Source: Anaerolineales bacterium (GTDB taxonomy: Bacteria > Chloroflexota > Anaerolineae > Anaerolineales > Villigracilaceae). From it: a stretch of DNA of 22,264 nucleotides. The translations under genes and the position numbers were made by a program. Location: the NCBI GenBank assembly GCA_016928525.1, contig JAFGKO010000252.1, positions 1-22,264 on the forward strand. The letters are read 5' to 3'. Below, piece by piece: positions 1-7,379 of the stretch. Each line of letters starts with the position of its first letter. Position 1 is the stretch's first letter. The notes under the pieces are model-generated. The model was given only the letters and a program-made list of their open reading frames with translations, had not been told where the DNA came from and did no database searches.

Positions 1-67
1 CGAGTTGTTGGATGGCTTCCGGCTGGTCACCGGTGGGCTGAAAGGGAGCGTTAAGTTTGAATTCCAT
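1..67 (-). CDS. uvrB: UvrB, excinuclease ABC subunit B (N-terminal 22 codons only)
   Basis: UvrB is the damage-verifying helicase subunit of the UvrABC nucleotide excision repair complex in the cytoplasm. Only the first 22 codons lie in the window; the gene continues past position 1. The ATG at 67 opens a reading frame starting MEFKLNAPFQPTGDQPEAIQ, which matches the very conserved UvrB start (FxLxAPFxPxGDQPxAI, the Q-motif side of the ATP-binding helicase domain). No clear Shine-Dalgarno sequence is seen upstream. The gene lies 95 bp downstream of the permease/peptidase fusion on the same strand but has its own regulatory region with a LexA-type operator, so it is probably transcribed independently. 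The call rests on one short but very characteristic stretch. Confidence 0.9.
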   Translation of the reverse strand, partial: MEFKLNAPFQPTGDQPEAIQQL

Positions 68-92
68 AATATTTGGTAGGGGTGGGTTTATA

Positions 93-106
93 GGAACAAT
101 TGTTCC
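93..106. promoter_or_regulatory. LexA/SOS box in front of uvrB
   Basis: GGAACAATTGTTCC is a perfect 14-bp palindrome. Its core matches GAAC-N4-GTTC, the LexA (DinR) operator known from Firmicutes and Actinobacteria. It starts 26 bp upstream of the uvrB ATG and lies just downstream of a putative extended -10 element, so bound LexA would cover the transcription start. uvrB is a classic SOS gene, which makes the assignment consistent; LexA binding is inferred. Confidence 0.8.
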
Positions 107-107
107 A

Positions 108-116
108 ATTTTACCA
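108..116 (-). promoter_or_regulatory. Putative extended -10 promoter of uvrB
   Basis: On the minus strand this reads TGGTAAAAT, an extended -10 element (TGN plus TAAAAT, 5 of 6 matches to TATAAT). No good -35 is seen, as is usual for extended -10 promoters. The expected start point about 7 nt downstream falls inside the SOS box at 93-106, which supports both assignments. Confidence 0.45.
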
Positions 117-129
117 CAGCGCAATTCCT

Positions 130-149
130 AAAAATGATTTTCATAAATC
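130..149 (-). terminator. Weak terminator-like hairpin after the permease/peptidase gene
   Basis: Reading the minus strand, an AT-rich 5-bp stem (GATTT, loop ATGA, AAATC) is followed directly by ATTTTT. It lies 13 nt after the stop codon of the upstream gene and before the uvrB promoter, which is the right place. The stem is weak, so termination would be partial at best. Confidence 0.25.
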
Positions 150-162
150 GCGCGCCTGGTTA

Positions 163-3100
163 TCAGTAAGTCGTCTCCCGGCTGAGAACCATGAGAGTCA
201 ACAGCGAACTGCGCCCAACCTGAAATAACTTTTCGGGGTCGATTATAGCTGGCACATCACGCGCTGTATGCGCCAGCGCATCAGAACCATCCCAACTCAC
301 TGAAAGCGTCAATGCAGAACGGTCGCCAAAGCTGGAACCGGATTCCCCTCCGTAATGTGGACCACGTCCGCGCATAGTTGTCGCATCATTGTATTTTCCC
401 GCTGCACTCTGAAACAACTTGACCAGCCGGTAGCTGCTTTCTTCGCCCAGCGCGATAGAGTCCCCGCTGCCGTAGCCCACGCCGGATAACTCGAAAACAA
501 CTTCAACGGTGAGCTGGTTCGCCCCCGGCCTGGCATTCATCACATTGACTACACTCAAGCCTTCACCCCGTTCTCCACCCGCCCAGGCAACAAATATCAT
601 CGTTTTCTCCGGCTTATAGGCGCTTTCCGTCATCAGGCGAGCCAGTTCCAGCATCACAGCGACGCCGCTGGCATTATCGTTTGCGCCCGGGTAGAATTGC
701 CCATCCGGGCCAATTCCCAGCCCGTCATAATATGCGCTAACAATGATCACCTGGTTTTGAGCACCAGATAAAGTACCTTCTCCTGGGATACCTCCAATCA
801 CATTGATGTAATTGTCATTCGAATAGTCTTCATACAATTGCGCGTTGATTGACATTTTGACCGTCACGCCCTCGCCGGTTAAAGCGCTCTGATTTACATC
901 CAGCGTGCGCCCCAATTCCTCTAGCGCTGATAAACTACTGCCAGCCGTGTCTAAGAGCACTTCGGCCAACTCGGTAGAAATGATCATGGTTGGCACATCA
1001 CGCAAGCGCTGCGTAGAGGAAATCTCCGCCGGATATAAATCTTTCCGTTCGATTGAAAAATGGTCATCTACGACAATCAATATTCCTGGGACAGCAATGC
1101 CATCGATTTTCTCATAATCTTCACCGCGAACAATCAAGATATGATCGCGCGTCTCGGTATTCAACAACCTATAAGGATCCCGTGATCCCGTATCAGTGAT
1201 CAGTGGCCCAAAAGCGATCCCTAAAATGGTAGCCTGTGCTTCTCCATAACGCTTTGTCCCTGCAAGCTCTGCAAAATCCTGGCGATATTTAAACCCCAAG
1301 TCAGCCTCGCCGTCTTCACCAACGAGGGCTAACAGAGGCGTCTCGGTCAAATGACGGCGAGGTCTCAATAAAGCTTGCAAGTAGGTTTGTTTTTCCCCGG
1401 CAGGCAAAAGGCCATTCTCTTCCATGCGTTTGGCGATATACTGCGCTGCAAGCTCCGTACCTGGCGTGCCGGTTTCACGGCCCTGATACTCATAAGAGGA
1501 CAATGCCTCGATATCCTTCATGACGCGTTGTGGATCGAATTTCAAGCCTTCCGGTCGATACTGGCCTAAGGGTGTGCTGGCTTGAAGTAGGAGAGTCAAA
1601 GCCAGAATCACTACAATCCCAGCGGAAAACGTATAGCGGTTGAACAAACGACTCAAATTCGCCTGGCTTTCGTCCAGAAATCGGCGCAGTCCTTCTCCCA
1701 AGATATTGAATGCGATAATCGACAGGAAAAATGCTGCCCCCGGATAGAGCGCCATCCAGGGATAGCTGCGCCACCAGTTGCGCACATTGGCAATCAGCGC
1801 CGCCCACTCCGGCACATCCGAGAAATACACAGCTACTGATGAAGTCCCGGTATCGGCAATAATGGCTTGAAACCCTCCGCCCAGGAAGATGTTGAGGTAA
1901 CCCAACTCGGCCAACAACATCAAGATTCCGCCTGTTTCCAGAACCGCCAGGACAATCAGGGAATTCATCAAGTTCGGCAGCACATGCCGACCAAGGATTT
2001 GAACCGAGCGGGCGCCGACCGAGCGGGCCGATTCGATATATGGCTGTGGTTTGAGGCTGATCACCTGTCCGCGCACGATTTGGGCAACTTCACCCCAGCC
2101 CACCACAGAAATTGCAACAATAAAGACCCACATACCCTGCTGAATGCCCAATCCCTGGATCAAGAGCATGGCAAACAAGGTAACGGGGAAGGCCGCCCAG
2201 ACTCCCACAGCCCCGGAAATAAAACGATCCAGCCAGGTATCCCGCTTCCAACCGGCAACCGTCCCCAAAATTACGCCAAGGAGTAGACGGGCAGCCATCC
2301 CGAAGAAGGCTAAAGATAGCGTTTGCCGGGCGCCATGCAAAACCAGTGATTGGATATCGCGCCCCACATAATCACTCCCCCAGGGAAAAACCGTAGATGG
2401 CGGGAATGGTGGTGCACTAATCTCCCCCTCAACGACCATGACATTGTTCGTCTCATAAGGACTGACCGACGTCAGGCTGCCACCGAATAGCAGCAAACCC
2501 GTCAATCCAAAGATCAGTATGGAGCCAAGCAGGAGCGAAGGGTTTTTGAATATACGCGAGAATATCCGAATGCGGCTATAAGGAATATCAATCGATTTGT
2601 CATCATCGGGAGAATCTGGCAAGGCTGGCAAAGCAGGCAGAGTTGCTTCGCTCTGATTGGGAATGCCACGCGCTCGCCGTATCCAGGCTCGAAGACCTTG
2701 TACAAGACCACGCATCCAGTCCGCAACTGTTGATCGATCTTCGCGTTCCTGCTCGTCCCCGTCGCTTCTCAAGCGAGCATCAATGAGAGGGAAAACGAAC
2801 TCAATCAGGAGGTTGACCGCCAAAAAGAATATTCCAAATGACAAGATCAAATCGGTCACGAAAGAAGACATTCCCAAATCTATTGCATGCAATAGGGTAA
2901 GACCCACTCCCGGCCAATTAAAGAAAAGCTCCACAACCGGTAAACTTGCCAGTGAAAAGCGCAGAGAAGTCCCGATTGTGGTCAACACCGGGATGAGCAC
3001 GTTGCGTAGGGCATGTACATTGCGGACGACCCGTTCGTGCAAACCCTTGGCGCGCGCCGTGCGGATATAGTCCTGCCCCAGGACATCCGTCAAGGAAACA

Positions 3101-3705
3101 TAAGTGACCTGGGCAATTTGCGCCAGTGGTCTCATCGCCAGCACCAGAACGGGCATGATCAAGTGTGAATCCCAGCCGAAGCCCGCCGATGGCAACACTT
3201 CCATTTCAAAGGAGCGATGCGCCTGGATATTTGCAACCCAAAACAGCATCGCAAGCAAGAAACTTGGTATCGAGATTCCAAGCGTCGACAGAACTACAAT
3301 CAGTGTAGAAAATAATTTATTTCTGGAAACGGCTGCGCCAATCCCTAGCGAAACACCAACGATGAAGGCAACGCCCAGTGCGATCAACAGCAAACCAGCG
3401 CTATTGACCAAAATATCCGACACCAGGGTGAAGGCTGGGACATCCGCCCTTTGCCAGTAATATGACTGTGGATGATCAACGAAAAATTGGATTGTCCGTA
3501 GAAAAGACTGCACTGCAGCGTCCAACGGTTCGGGAGGAAGATGATCCCTTCCGCGCTCGGCCAGGATCAAACCAAAGGAGGTAATATATGCAATCGTGAA
3601 CAGCGTCAGAGCGACATTGACAATGCGGCGAAACACCAATCGGAAAGGCTGCGCAAAAATAGCTGCATTTGCCAATAATGATTCTTTTTTGGCATATTCT
3701 GTCAT
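163..3705 (-). CDS. Tandem ABC transporter permease (DppB-like + DppC-like) fused to an M28-like peptidase domain
   Basis: The 1180-residue protein joins both membrane subunits of a peptide/nickel-type (Dpp/Opp) ABC importer and adds a peptidase-like domain. Residues about 22-314 form a DppB-like permease with six membrane segments and the ATPase-contacting loop DYIRTARAKGL (212-222). Residues about 380-680 form a DppC-like permease with loop PYIESARSVGA (555-565). A further membrane segment near 692-711 would place the C-terminal M28-like domain (about 711-1180) outside the membrane. In that domain the first zinc His is Tyr (AYYD, Y992) and the catalytic Glu is Gly (GGE, G1044); D1010, E1045 and H1146 remain, so hydrolysis is doubtful. 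The ATG at 3705 is chosen because AGGA lies 8 nt upstream; an in-frame GTG at 3732 would add 9 residues. No ATPase or substrate-binding protein gene is present in the window. Domain identities are secure; the substrate is unknown. Confidence 0.85.
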   Translation of the reverse strand: MTEYAKKESLLANAAIFAQPFRLVFRRIVNVALTLFTIAYITSFGLILAERGRDHLPPEPLDAAVQSFLRTIQFFVDHPQSYYWQRADVPAFTLVSDILVNSAGLLLIALGVAFIVGVSLGIGAAVSRNKLFSTLIVVLSTLGISIPSFLLAMLFWVANIQAHRSFEMEVLPSAGFGWDSHLIMPVLVLAMRPLAQIAQVTYVSLTDVLGQDYIRTARAKGLHERVVRNVHALRNVLIPVLTTIGTSLRFSLASLPVVELFFNWPGVGLTLLHAIDLGMSSFVTDLILSFGIFFLAVNLLIEFVFPLIDARLRSDGDEQEREDRSTVADWMRGLVQGLRAWIRRARGIPNQSEATLPALPALPDSPDDDKSIDIPYSRIRIFSRIFKNPSLLLGSILIFGLTGLLLFGGSLTSVSPYETNNVMVVEGEISAPPFPPSTVFPWGSDYVGRDIQSLVLHGARQTLSLAFFGMAARLLLGVILGTVAGWKRDTWLDRFISGAVGVWAAFPVTLFAMLLIQGLGIQQGMWVFIVAISVVGWGEVAQIVRGQVISLKPQPYIESARSVGARSVQILGRHVLPNLMNSLIVLAVLETGGILMLLAELGYLNIFLGGGFQAIIADTGTSSVAVYFSDVPEWAALIANVRNWWRSYPWMALYPGAAFFLSIIAFNILGEGLRRFLDESQANLSRLFNRYTFSAGIVVILALTLLLQASTPLGQYRPEGLKFDPQRVMKDIEALSSYEYQGRETGTPGTELAAQYIAKRMEENGLLPAGEKQTYLQALLRPRRHLTETPLLALVGEDGEADLGFKYRQDFAELAGTKRYGEAQATILGIAFGPLITDTGSRDPYRLLNTETRDHILIVRGEDYEKIDGIAVPGILIVVDDHFSIERKDLYPAEISSTQRLRDVPTMIISTELAEVLLDTAGSSLSALEELGRTLDVNQSALTGEGVTVKMSINAQLYEDYSNDNYINVIGGIPGEGTLSGAQNQVIIVSAYYDGLGIGPDGQFYPGANDNASGVAVMLELARLMTESAYKPEKTMIFVAWAGGERGEGLSVVNVMNARPGANQLTVEVVFELSGVGYGSGDSIALGEESSYRLVKLFQSAAGKYNDATTMRGRGPHYGGESGSSFGDRSALTLSVSWDGSDALAHTARDVPAIIDPEKLFQVGRSSLLTLMVLSRETTY

Positions 3706-3847
3706 GTTGGGTATCCTAGAAAGTATTGTCACCTAGAGATTGCCTAGTTTACCACTGTGGCAACAGAATTGCTTGCATCAATGAGTATCTATCCTGGTTG
3801 GAATCCCGTTCTTATGGCCCATCCTCGCTCTATAAAATAGTTACGTG

Positions 3848-3866
3848 TATAATAAACCCCCGGAGG
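3848..3866 (+). promoter_or_regulatory. Putative -10 box and strong Shine-Dalgarno of the MBL-fold gene
   Basis: A perfect TATAAT lies at 3848-3853 and GGAGG at 3862-3866, 12 nt before the ATG at 3879. No convincing -35 is visible about 17 bp upstream. The Shine-Dalgarno sequence and the conserved N-terminus of the protein favour the start at 3879 over an in-frame ATG-less extension reaching back to 3726. Confidence 0.4.
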
Positions 3867-3878
3867 CTACTACTCACT

Positions 3879-4526
3879 ATGGAAATTACCTGGTACGGAC
3901 ATTCATGCTTTCGTCTCACTGAACGGAGTATGGCTACGGTGGTGACGGATCCATACGATCACAGTTCCATCGGTTACGACTCCCTTAAACTCAAAGCCGA
4001 CATCGTCACCGTCAGCCACCACGCAAGCGGACACAACAACACCAACGCAGTCAAAGGCGCCTCGCACGTCATAACCGGTCCTGGCGAGTTTGAAATTGGC
4101 GGCGTTTTTATAACCGGCGTGCAGACCAATGGTCATGGCAAGGAGGATGACAGTGAACTCCGAAATACGCTTTACGTATTTGATTATGACGGGATCACAG
4201 TAGCGCACCTGGGCGACCTGGATAAGGTTCTTACGCAGACCGAAGTGGAAGCCCTGGGCACTGTCAATGTAGCGCTTGTTCCTGTTGGCGGTGGAGGCGG
4301 CTTGAACGCAGCCAAGGCAGCGGAGGTCATCAGCCTGCTGGAACCCAACATTGTCATCCCGATGCACTATGCCACATCGGACGTGAAATTAAGCCTGGAT
4401 TCATTGGATAAATTTTTGAAAGAGATGGGGCTGGGCAGTACGGATAAGCAGCCTTCCTTAAAGGTATTCAAAAGCGGGCTGCCCGATGAAACGCATGTCG
4501 TTGTGCTGGATTACCAACGCAGCTAG
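3879..4526 (+). CDS. MBL-fold metallo-hydrolase-like protein with degenerate metal motif
   Basis: This 215-residue protein resembles the short metallo-beta-lactamase-fold hydrolases of the COG2220 (UlaG/UPF0173-like) group. It begins MEITWYGHSC, typical of that group, and carries GPGEFEIGGV, a late AHLGDL and a PMHY near the C-terminus. The hallmark HxHxDH motif is altered to HHASGH (residues 47-52): the second His is Ala and the Asp is Gly, so the usual two-metal site cannot form in full. It may bind one metal, be inactive, or have a changed chemistry. The start at 3879 follows GGAGG by 12 nt. The next gene begins 9 bp after its stop, implying co-transcription. The fold is fairly sure; the reaction is not known. 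Confidence 0.8.
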   Translation: MEITWYGHSCFRLTERSMATVVTDPYDHSSIGYDSLKLKADIVTVSHHASGHNNTNAVKGASHVITGPGEFEIGGVFITGVQTNGHGKEDDSELRNTLYVFDYDGITVAHLGDLDKVLTQTEVEALGTVNVALVPVGGGGGLNAAKAAEVISLLEPNIVIPMHYATSDVKLSLDSLDKFLKEMGLGSTDKQPSLKVFKSGLPDETHVVVLDYQRS

Positions 4527-4535
4527 GAGAAAGAA

Positions 4536-4838
4536 GTGCCGGTTAAAGTTTTAATGACCTGGGATATTTCGCCTGATCGCGATCAGGAATATTTTGAATT
4601 TGTCATTGGGGAGTTTGTACCAGGAGTGCAAAGACTGGGATTACAGCCCATTGAAGCCTGGGCGACCATTTATGGACAATACCCGCAGATTCAGGTTGGA
4701 TTGCTAGCTGACACTGTACAACGAGCCCAAACCGTTCTGGATTCACCCGAATGGGTGAACCTGCAAGAACAACTTTTTGGTTATGTACAAAACTTTTCGT
4801 ATAAGGTCATCCCGGCTCGGGGAGGCTTTCAATTCTAA
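4536..4838 (+). CDS. Small conserved-looking protein of unknown function
   Basis: This 100-residue soluble protein starts at a GTG (4536), with AGGAGA at the preceding gene's stop codon serving as Shine-Dalgarno. The sequence alternates short hydrophobic strands and helices (VKVLMTWDI, FEFVIGEFVP, IQVGLLA, FSYKVIPA), which is suggestive of a ferredoxin-like or dimeric alpha-beta barrel fold, but no family was recognised. It lies 9 bp after the MBL-fold gene and 6 bp before the GT39-like gene, so all three are probably one transcript. Tight spacing, a good ribosome site and coding continuity make it a real gene; its function is unknown. Confidence 0.7.
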   Translation: MPVKVLMTWDISPDRDQEYFEFVIGEFVPGVQRLGLQPIEAWATIYGQYPQIQVGLLADTVQRAQTVLDSPEWVNLQEQLFGYVQNFSYKVIPARGGFQF

Positions 4839-4844
4839 GTCCGT

Positions 4845-7343
4845 ATGAAATACAATCAAAATAAATTGCTGAATTTCTGGCCGCTGTTCTTCCTACTGGC
4901 GTTTTTGGAAGCAGCGGCCTGTTTACTTGCCCTGTTGCGCATCCCCAGCGAAGGCGGTGGGCTGATCCTGGGTTTTACAGCTACACGCTGGGCGCTATTT
5001 TTGCCTTTATTGGCAGCGCTTGGAGCGGCTGGAACAGCAGCTTACCTTTCCTTGTATAAACCGGACTTCCGCGCCCGCTGGCTGGACCCGGCTTCTCGGC
5101 CTGGGCTGTATGAATTACTGTCGTTGGCCTTTCCTGTCACGGCAACAGTAGCAGGTATCGGGTCCTTTTTGCTGCGTTGGCTTGATCCCGCAAGCTACCT
5201 GCCCATCTTCGAACGTGCATGGCCGCTCCTGGCGTTCATCCTTGTCTTCAGTATCCAATCAGCACTCTGGCTGCTCGCCCTGCGGTTTGGCATCCACAAA
5301 GCTACTTTTGAAGCAGGTAAGCCCGCCTTGATCGCCTTTGGTATCTTGCTGCTCGGCTTCGGCTTTGTCGCCCTGACGAAACTGGGCACGACACCCGACC
5401 CTGCCTACTGGGGCGAACCGGGAGTACCCATCCAGGGCTGGCAATTGGGACTCGCGCTTCTAGGAGGCGCCACAGTCCTGACCTTCAGCCTGCTTCCATT
5501 TTTTAAACGCAAGCCATGCCGAGCAGACATTCCCATCGGCACGTTCATCTGGCTGCTGGCTGTGGGAATCTGGCTGAGCGTGCCCAACCAGGTTCTGAAG
5601 AACAGCTTCTACTTCCCAATCGACCCGCCCACCAATATGCCACTGCCCTACTCGGATTCGGGCTATTACGATTACATGGCACACAGCCTGCTGATCGGCA
5701 CGGACTACACCGGGGAAATCCCGACCCGCCCCTTATACATTATCTTCCTGACCGGGCTACACCTGCTCTTCGGCGAAAATTACAATCGGATCATCCTTGG
5801 GCAGACACTGGTCCTGGCGCTGTTCCCTGTTGCCTTTTACGCTCTAGGCAAGAAGTTACATAGCCACACTGCCGGCGTGACCATCGCGCTGCTAGCCATC
5901 TTCCGTGAATGGACCAGCCTGCTGGTTGCTTCAGATACGCGTGTTTCTAACACCAAGATACTCTTGGTTGACATTCCCACCCTGCTGTTGATCTTACTGG
6001 CCTGCCTGTTCGCCTTCCGCTGGTTGGAGAAAAAAGACAAGCATAGCGCCTTCATCGCCGGAGGCACATTCGGTATCCTGCTGCTGTTACGCACACAATC
6101 CATGCTGATCCTGCCAATTCTGTTCTTGGTTGTCCTCCTGACCCTGCGTTCACACAAACGTCCCTGGCTGGTTCACTTGCTATTTTTCATTTTGGGCGTG
6201 GCCATCAGTGTAGCGCCCTGGCTGACACACAACTATCTGCGCATTGGAAAATTCGCTTTCGACGCACCCTTCCAATATCAAGTTCTGGCCAGCCAATATG
6301 CCTACACCGGCAATCTTGATTACAATAGCATAAACCTGGAAGGAAAGGGCCTGGGCCAGATCCTGCTCACCTTTGCGCTCAAGGATCCCGGTTTTGTGGC
6401 GGGCTTCATCACAAACCACTTCCTGGCCACAGAAGTCGGCGGACTGTTGGCATTGCCTTTAATTGCCCCTTTCAACGGACTGCGCGCACCCATCAATCTG
6501 TATTGGACTTCCTTTAATGGCACGCTGGCCTGGTACAACACTCTCCTGCTGATCGTCTATCTTGGCATCATCGCCATCGGGTTGGGGGCAGCCTGGCGGC
6601 GCTGGCGTTGGGCGGGGTTGCTTCCGCTAGCCTTCAACCTGGGTTATGCCCTGGCCAATGGGATCGGCCGCTTCTCCGGTTGGCGCTATGACCTGCCCGC
6701 CGATTGGATCGCTTACTTCTATTTCGGGGTTGGTTTTGCTGAAATCCTGCTCTGGTTGGCAAAAGTGTTCGGAGCCCATCCTTCGGAAACAGACAGCCAA
6801 AAAAACGCAGAATCACAAGTTGGCGAAAGGATATTCGCTCCAATATCTTTTCTCCTTGTTATTGCCTTTGCATTGATCGGGGCTCTTCCCTGGATTGCAG
6901 AAAGCATCAACCCACCGCCCCACTATCCCAACCTTGAACCGGACACGCTCCAGGCACAAATTGCAGACTTAGCAACCGCTCAAGACTTGAATACCACTGG
7001 CTTAGAAATCCAAAGTTTCTCAGAACAAACTGGTGCAATCACAATTGCGGGACGTTTGCTGTATCCGCGTTACTTTGGGCGCGGCACGGGCATGAGTTCT
7101 TCGACACCCTGGCCGTCCTATGAGCCCCGCGATTTCCCCAGGCTCGGTTTCCTGCTGCTCAACGAGAAAGCCTATGAAGTGGTCTTTCCTATCAAAGGAT
7201 CGCCAAATGAAAATGTCCACGGGGAAGATGTGCTCATCCTGGGTTGTGAGCAAGAGAACTACATTGAAGCCAGAGTGCTGGCTTTCCCAAATGCAGACTT
7301 TGCCTACCTCTCCGATTTCGTGCTTAGGCCTTGTTCGCCGTAA
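4845..7343 (+). CDS. GT39-like integral membrane glycosyltransferase with extra C-terminal soluble domain
   Basis: This 832-residue polytopic membrane protein shows the pattern of the GT-C glycosyltransferases of the ArnT/PMT (GT39) type, which move a sugar from a polyprenyl-phosphate carrier on the outer membrane face. Residues 1-250 hold an extra set of about six to seven membrane helices. The GT39-like core follows: an acidic first loop motif YSDSGYYDYM (269-278), then RPLYIIFLTGLHLLFG (295-310) and a series of long hydrophobic helices up to about 650. After a last helix near 665-685 comes a soluble C-terminal domain (about 690-832) rich in beta-strand-like stretches, of no family recognised. 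It sits 6 bp after the small gene at 4536-4838. Donor and acceptor cannot be read from the sequence; a non-catalytic GT-C homologue is possible. Confidence 0.7.
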   Translation: MKYNQNKLLNFWPLFFLLAFLEAAACLLALLRIPSEGGGLILGFTATRWALFLPLLAALGAAGTAAYLSLYKPDFRARWLDPASRPGLYELLSLAFPVTATVAGIGSFLLRWLDPASYLPIFERAWPLLAFILVFSIQSALWLLALRFGIHKATFEAGKPALIAFGILLLGFGFVALTKLGTTPDPAYWGEPGVPIQGWQLGLALLGGATVLTFSLLPFFKRKPCRADIPIGTFIWLLAVGIWLSVPNQVLKNSFYFPIDPPTNMPLPYSDSGYYDYMAHSLLIGTDYTGEIPTRPLYIIFLTGLHLLFGENYNRIILGQTLVLALFPVAFYALGKKLHSHTAGVTIALLAIFREWTSLLVASDTRVSNTKILLVDIPTLLLILLACLFAFRWLEKKDKHSAFIAGGTFGILLLLRTQSMLILPILFLVVLLTLRSHKRPWLVHLLFFILGVAISVAPWLTHNYLRIGKFAFDAPFQYQVLASQYAYTGNLDYNSINLEGKGLGQILLTFALKDPGFVAGFITNHFLATEVGGLLALPLIAPFNGLRAPINLYWTSFNGTLAWYNTLLLIVYLGIIAIGLGAAWRRWRWAGLLPLAFNLGYALANGIGRFSGWRYDLPADWIAYFYFGVGFAEILLWLAKVFGAHPSETDSQKNAESQVGERIFAPISFLLVIAFALIGALPWIAESINPPPHYPNLEPDTLQAQIADLATAQDLNTTGLEIQSFSEQTGAITIAGRLLYPRYFGRGTGMSSSTPWPSYEPRDFPRLGFLLLNEKAYEVVFPIKGSPNENVHGEDVLILGCEQENYIEARVLAFPNADFAYLSDFVLRPCSP

Positions 7344-7379
7344 GATCAGAATCAACGTTCCTTGTTGGTTATACGCAAA

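Noticed and set aside
1867..2371. Plus-strand open frames inside the permease gene
   Set aside because: They are antisense shadows with no ribosome-binding site, lying over well-conserved permease coding sequence.
3795..3820. tRNA T-arm-like sequence GGTTGGAATCCC
   Set aside because: There is no matching acceptor stem, anticodon arm or GTTCGAAT loop around it.
3726..3878. N-terminal extension of the MBL-fold protein
   Set aside because: The extension contains the promoter-like and Shine-Dalgarno sequences and is not protein-like; the family's normal start is at MEITWYGHS.
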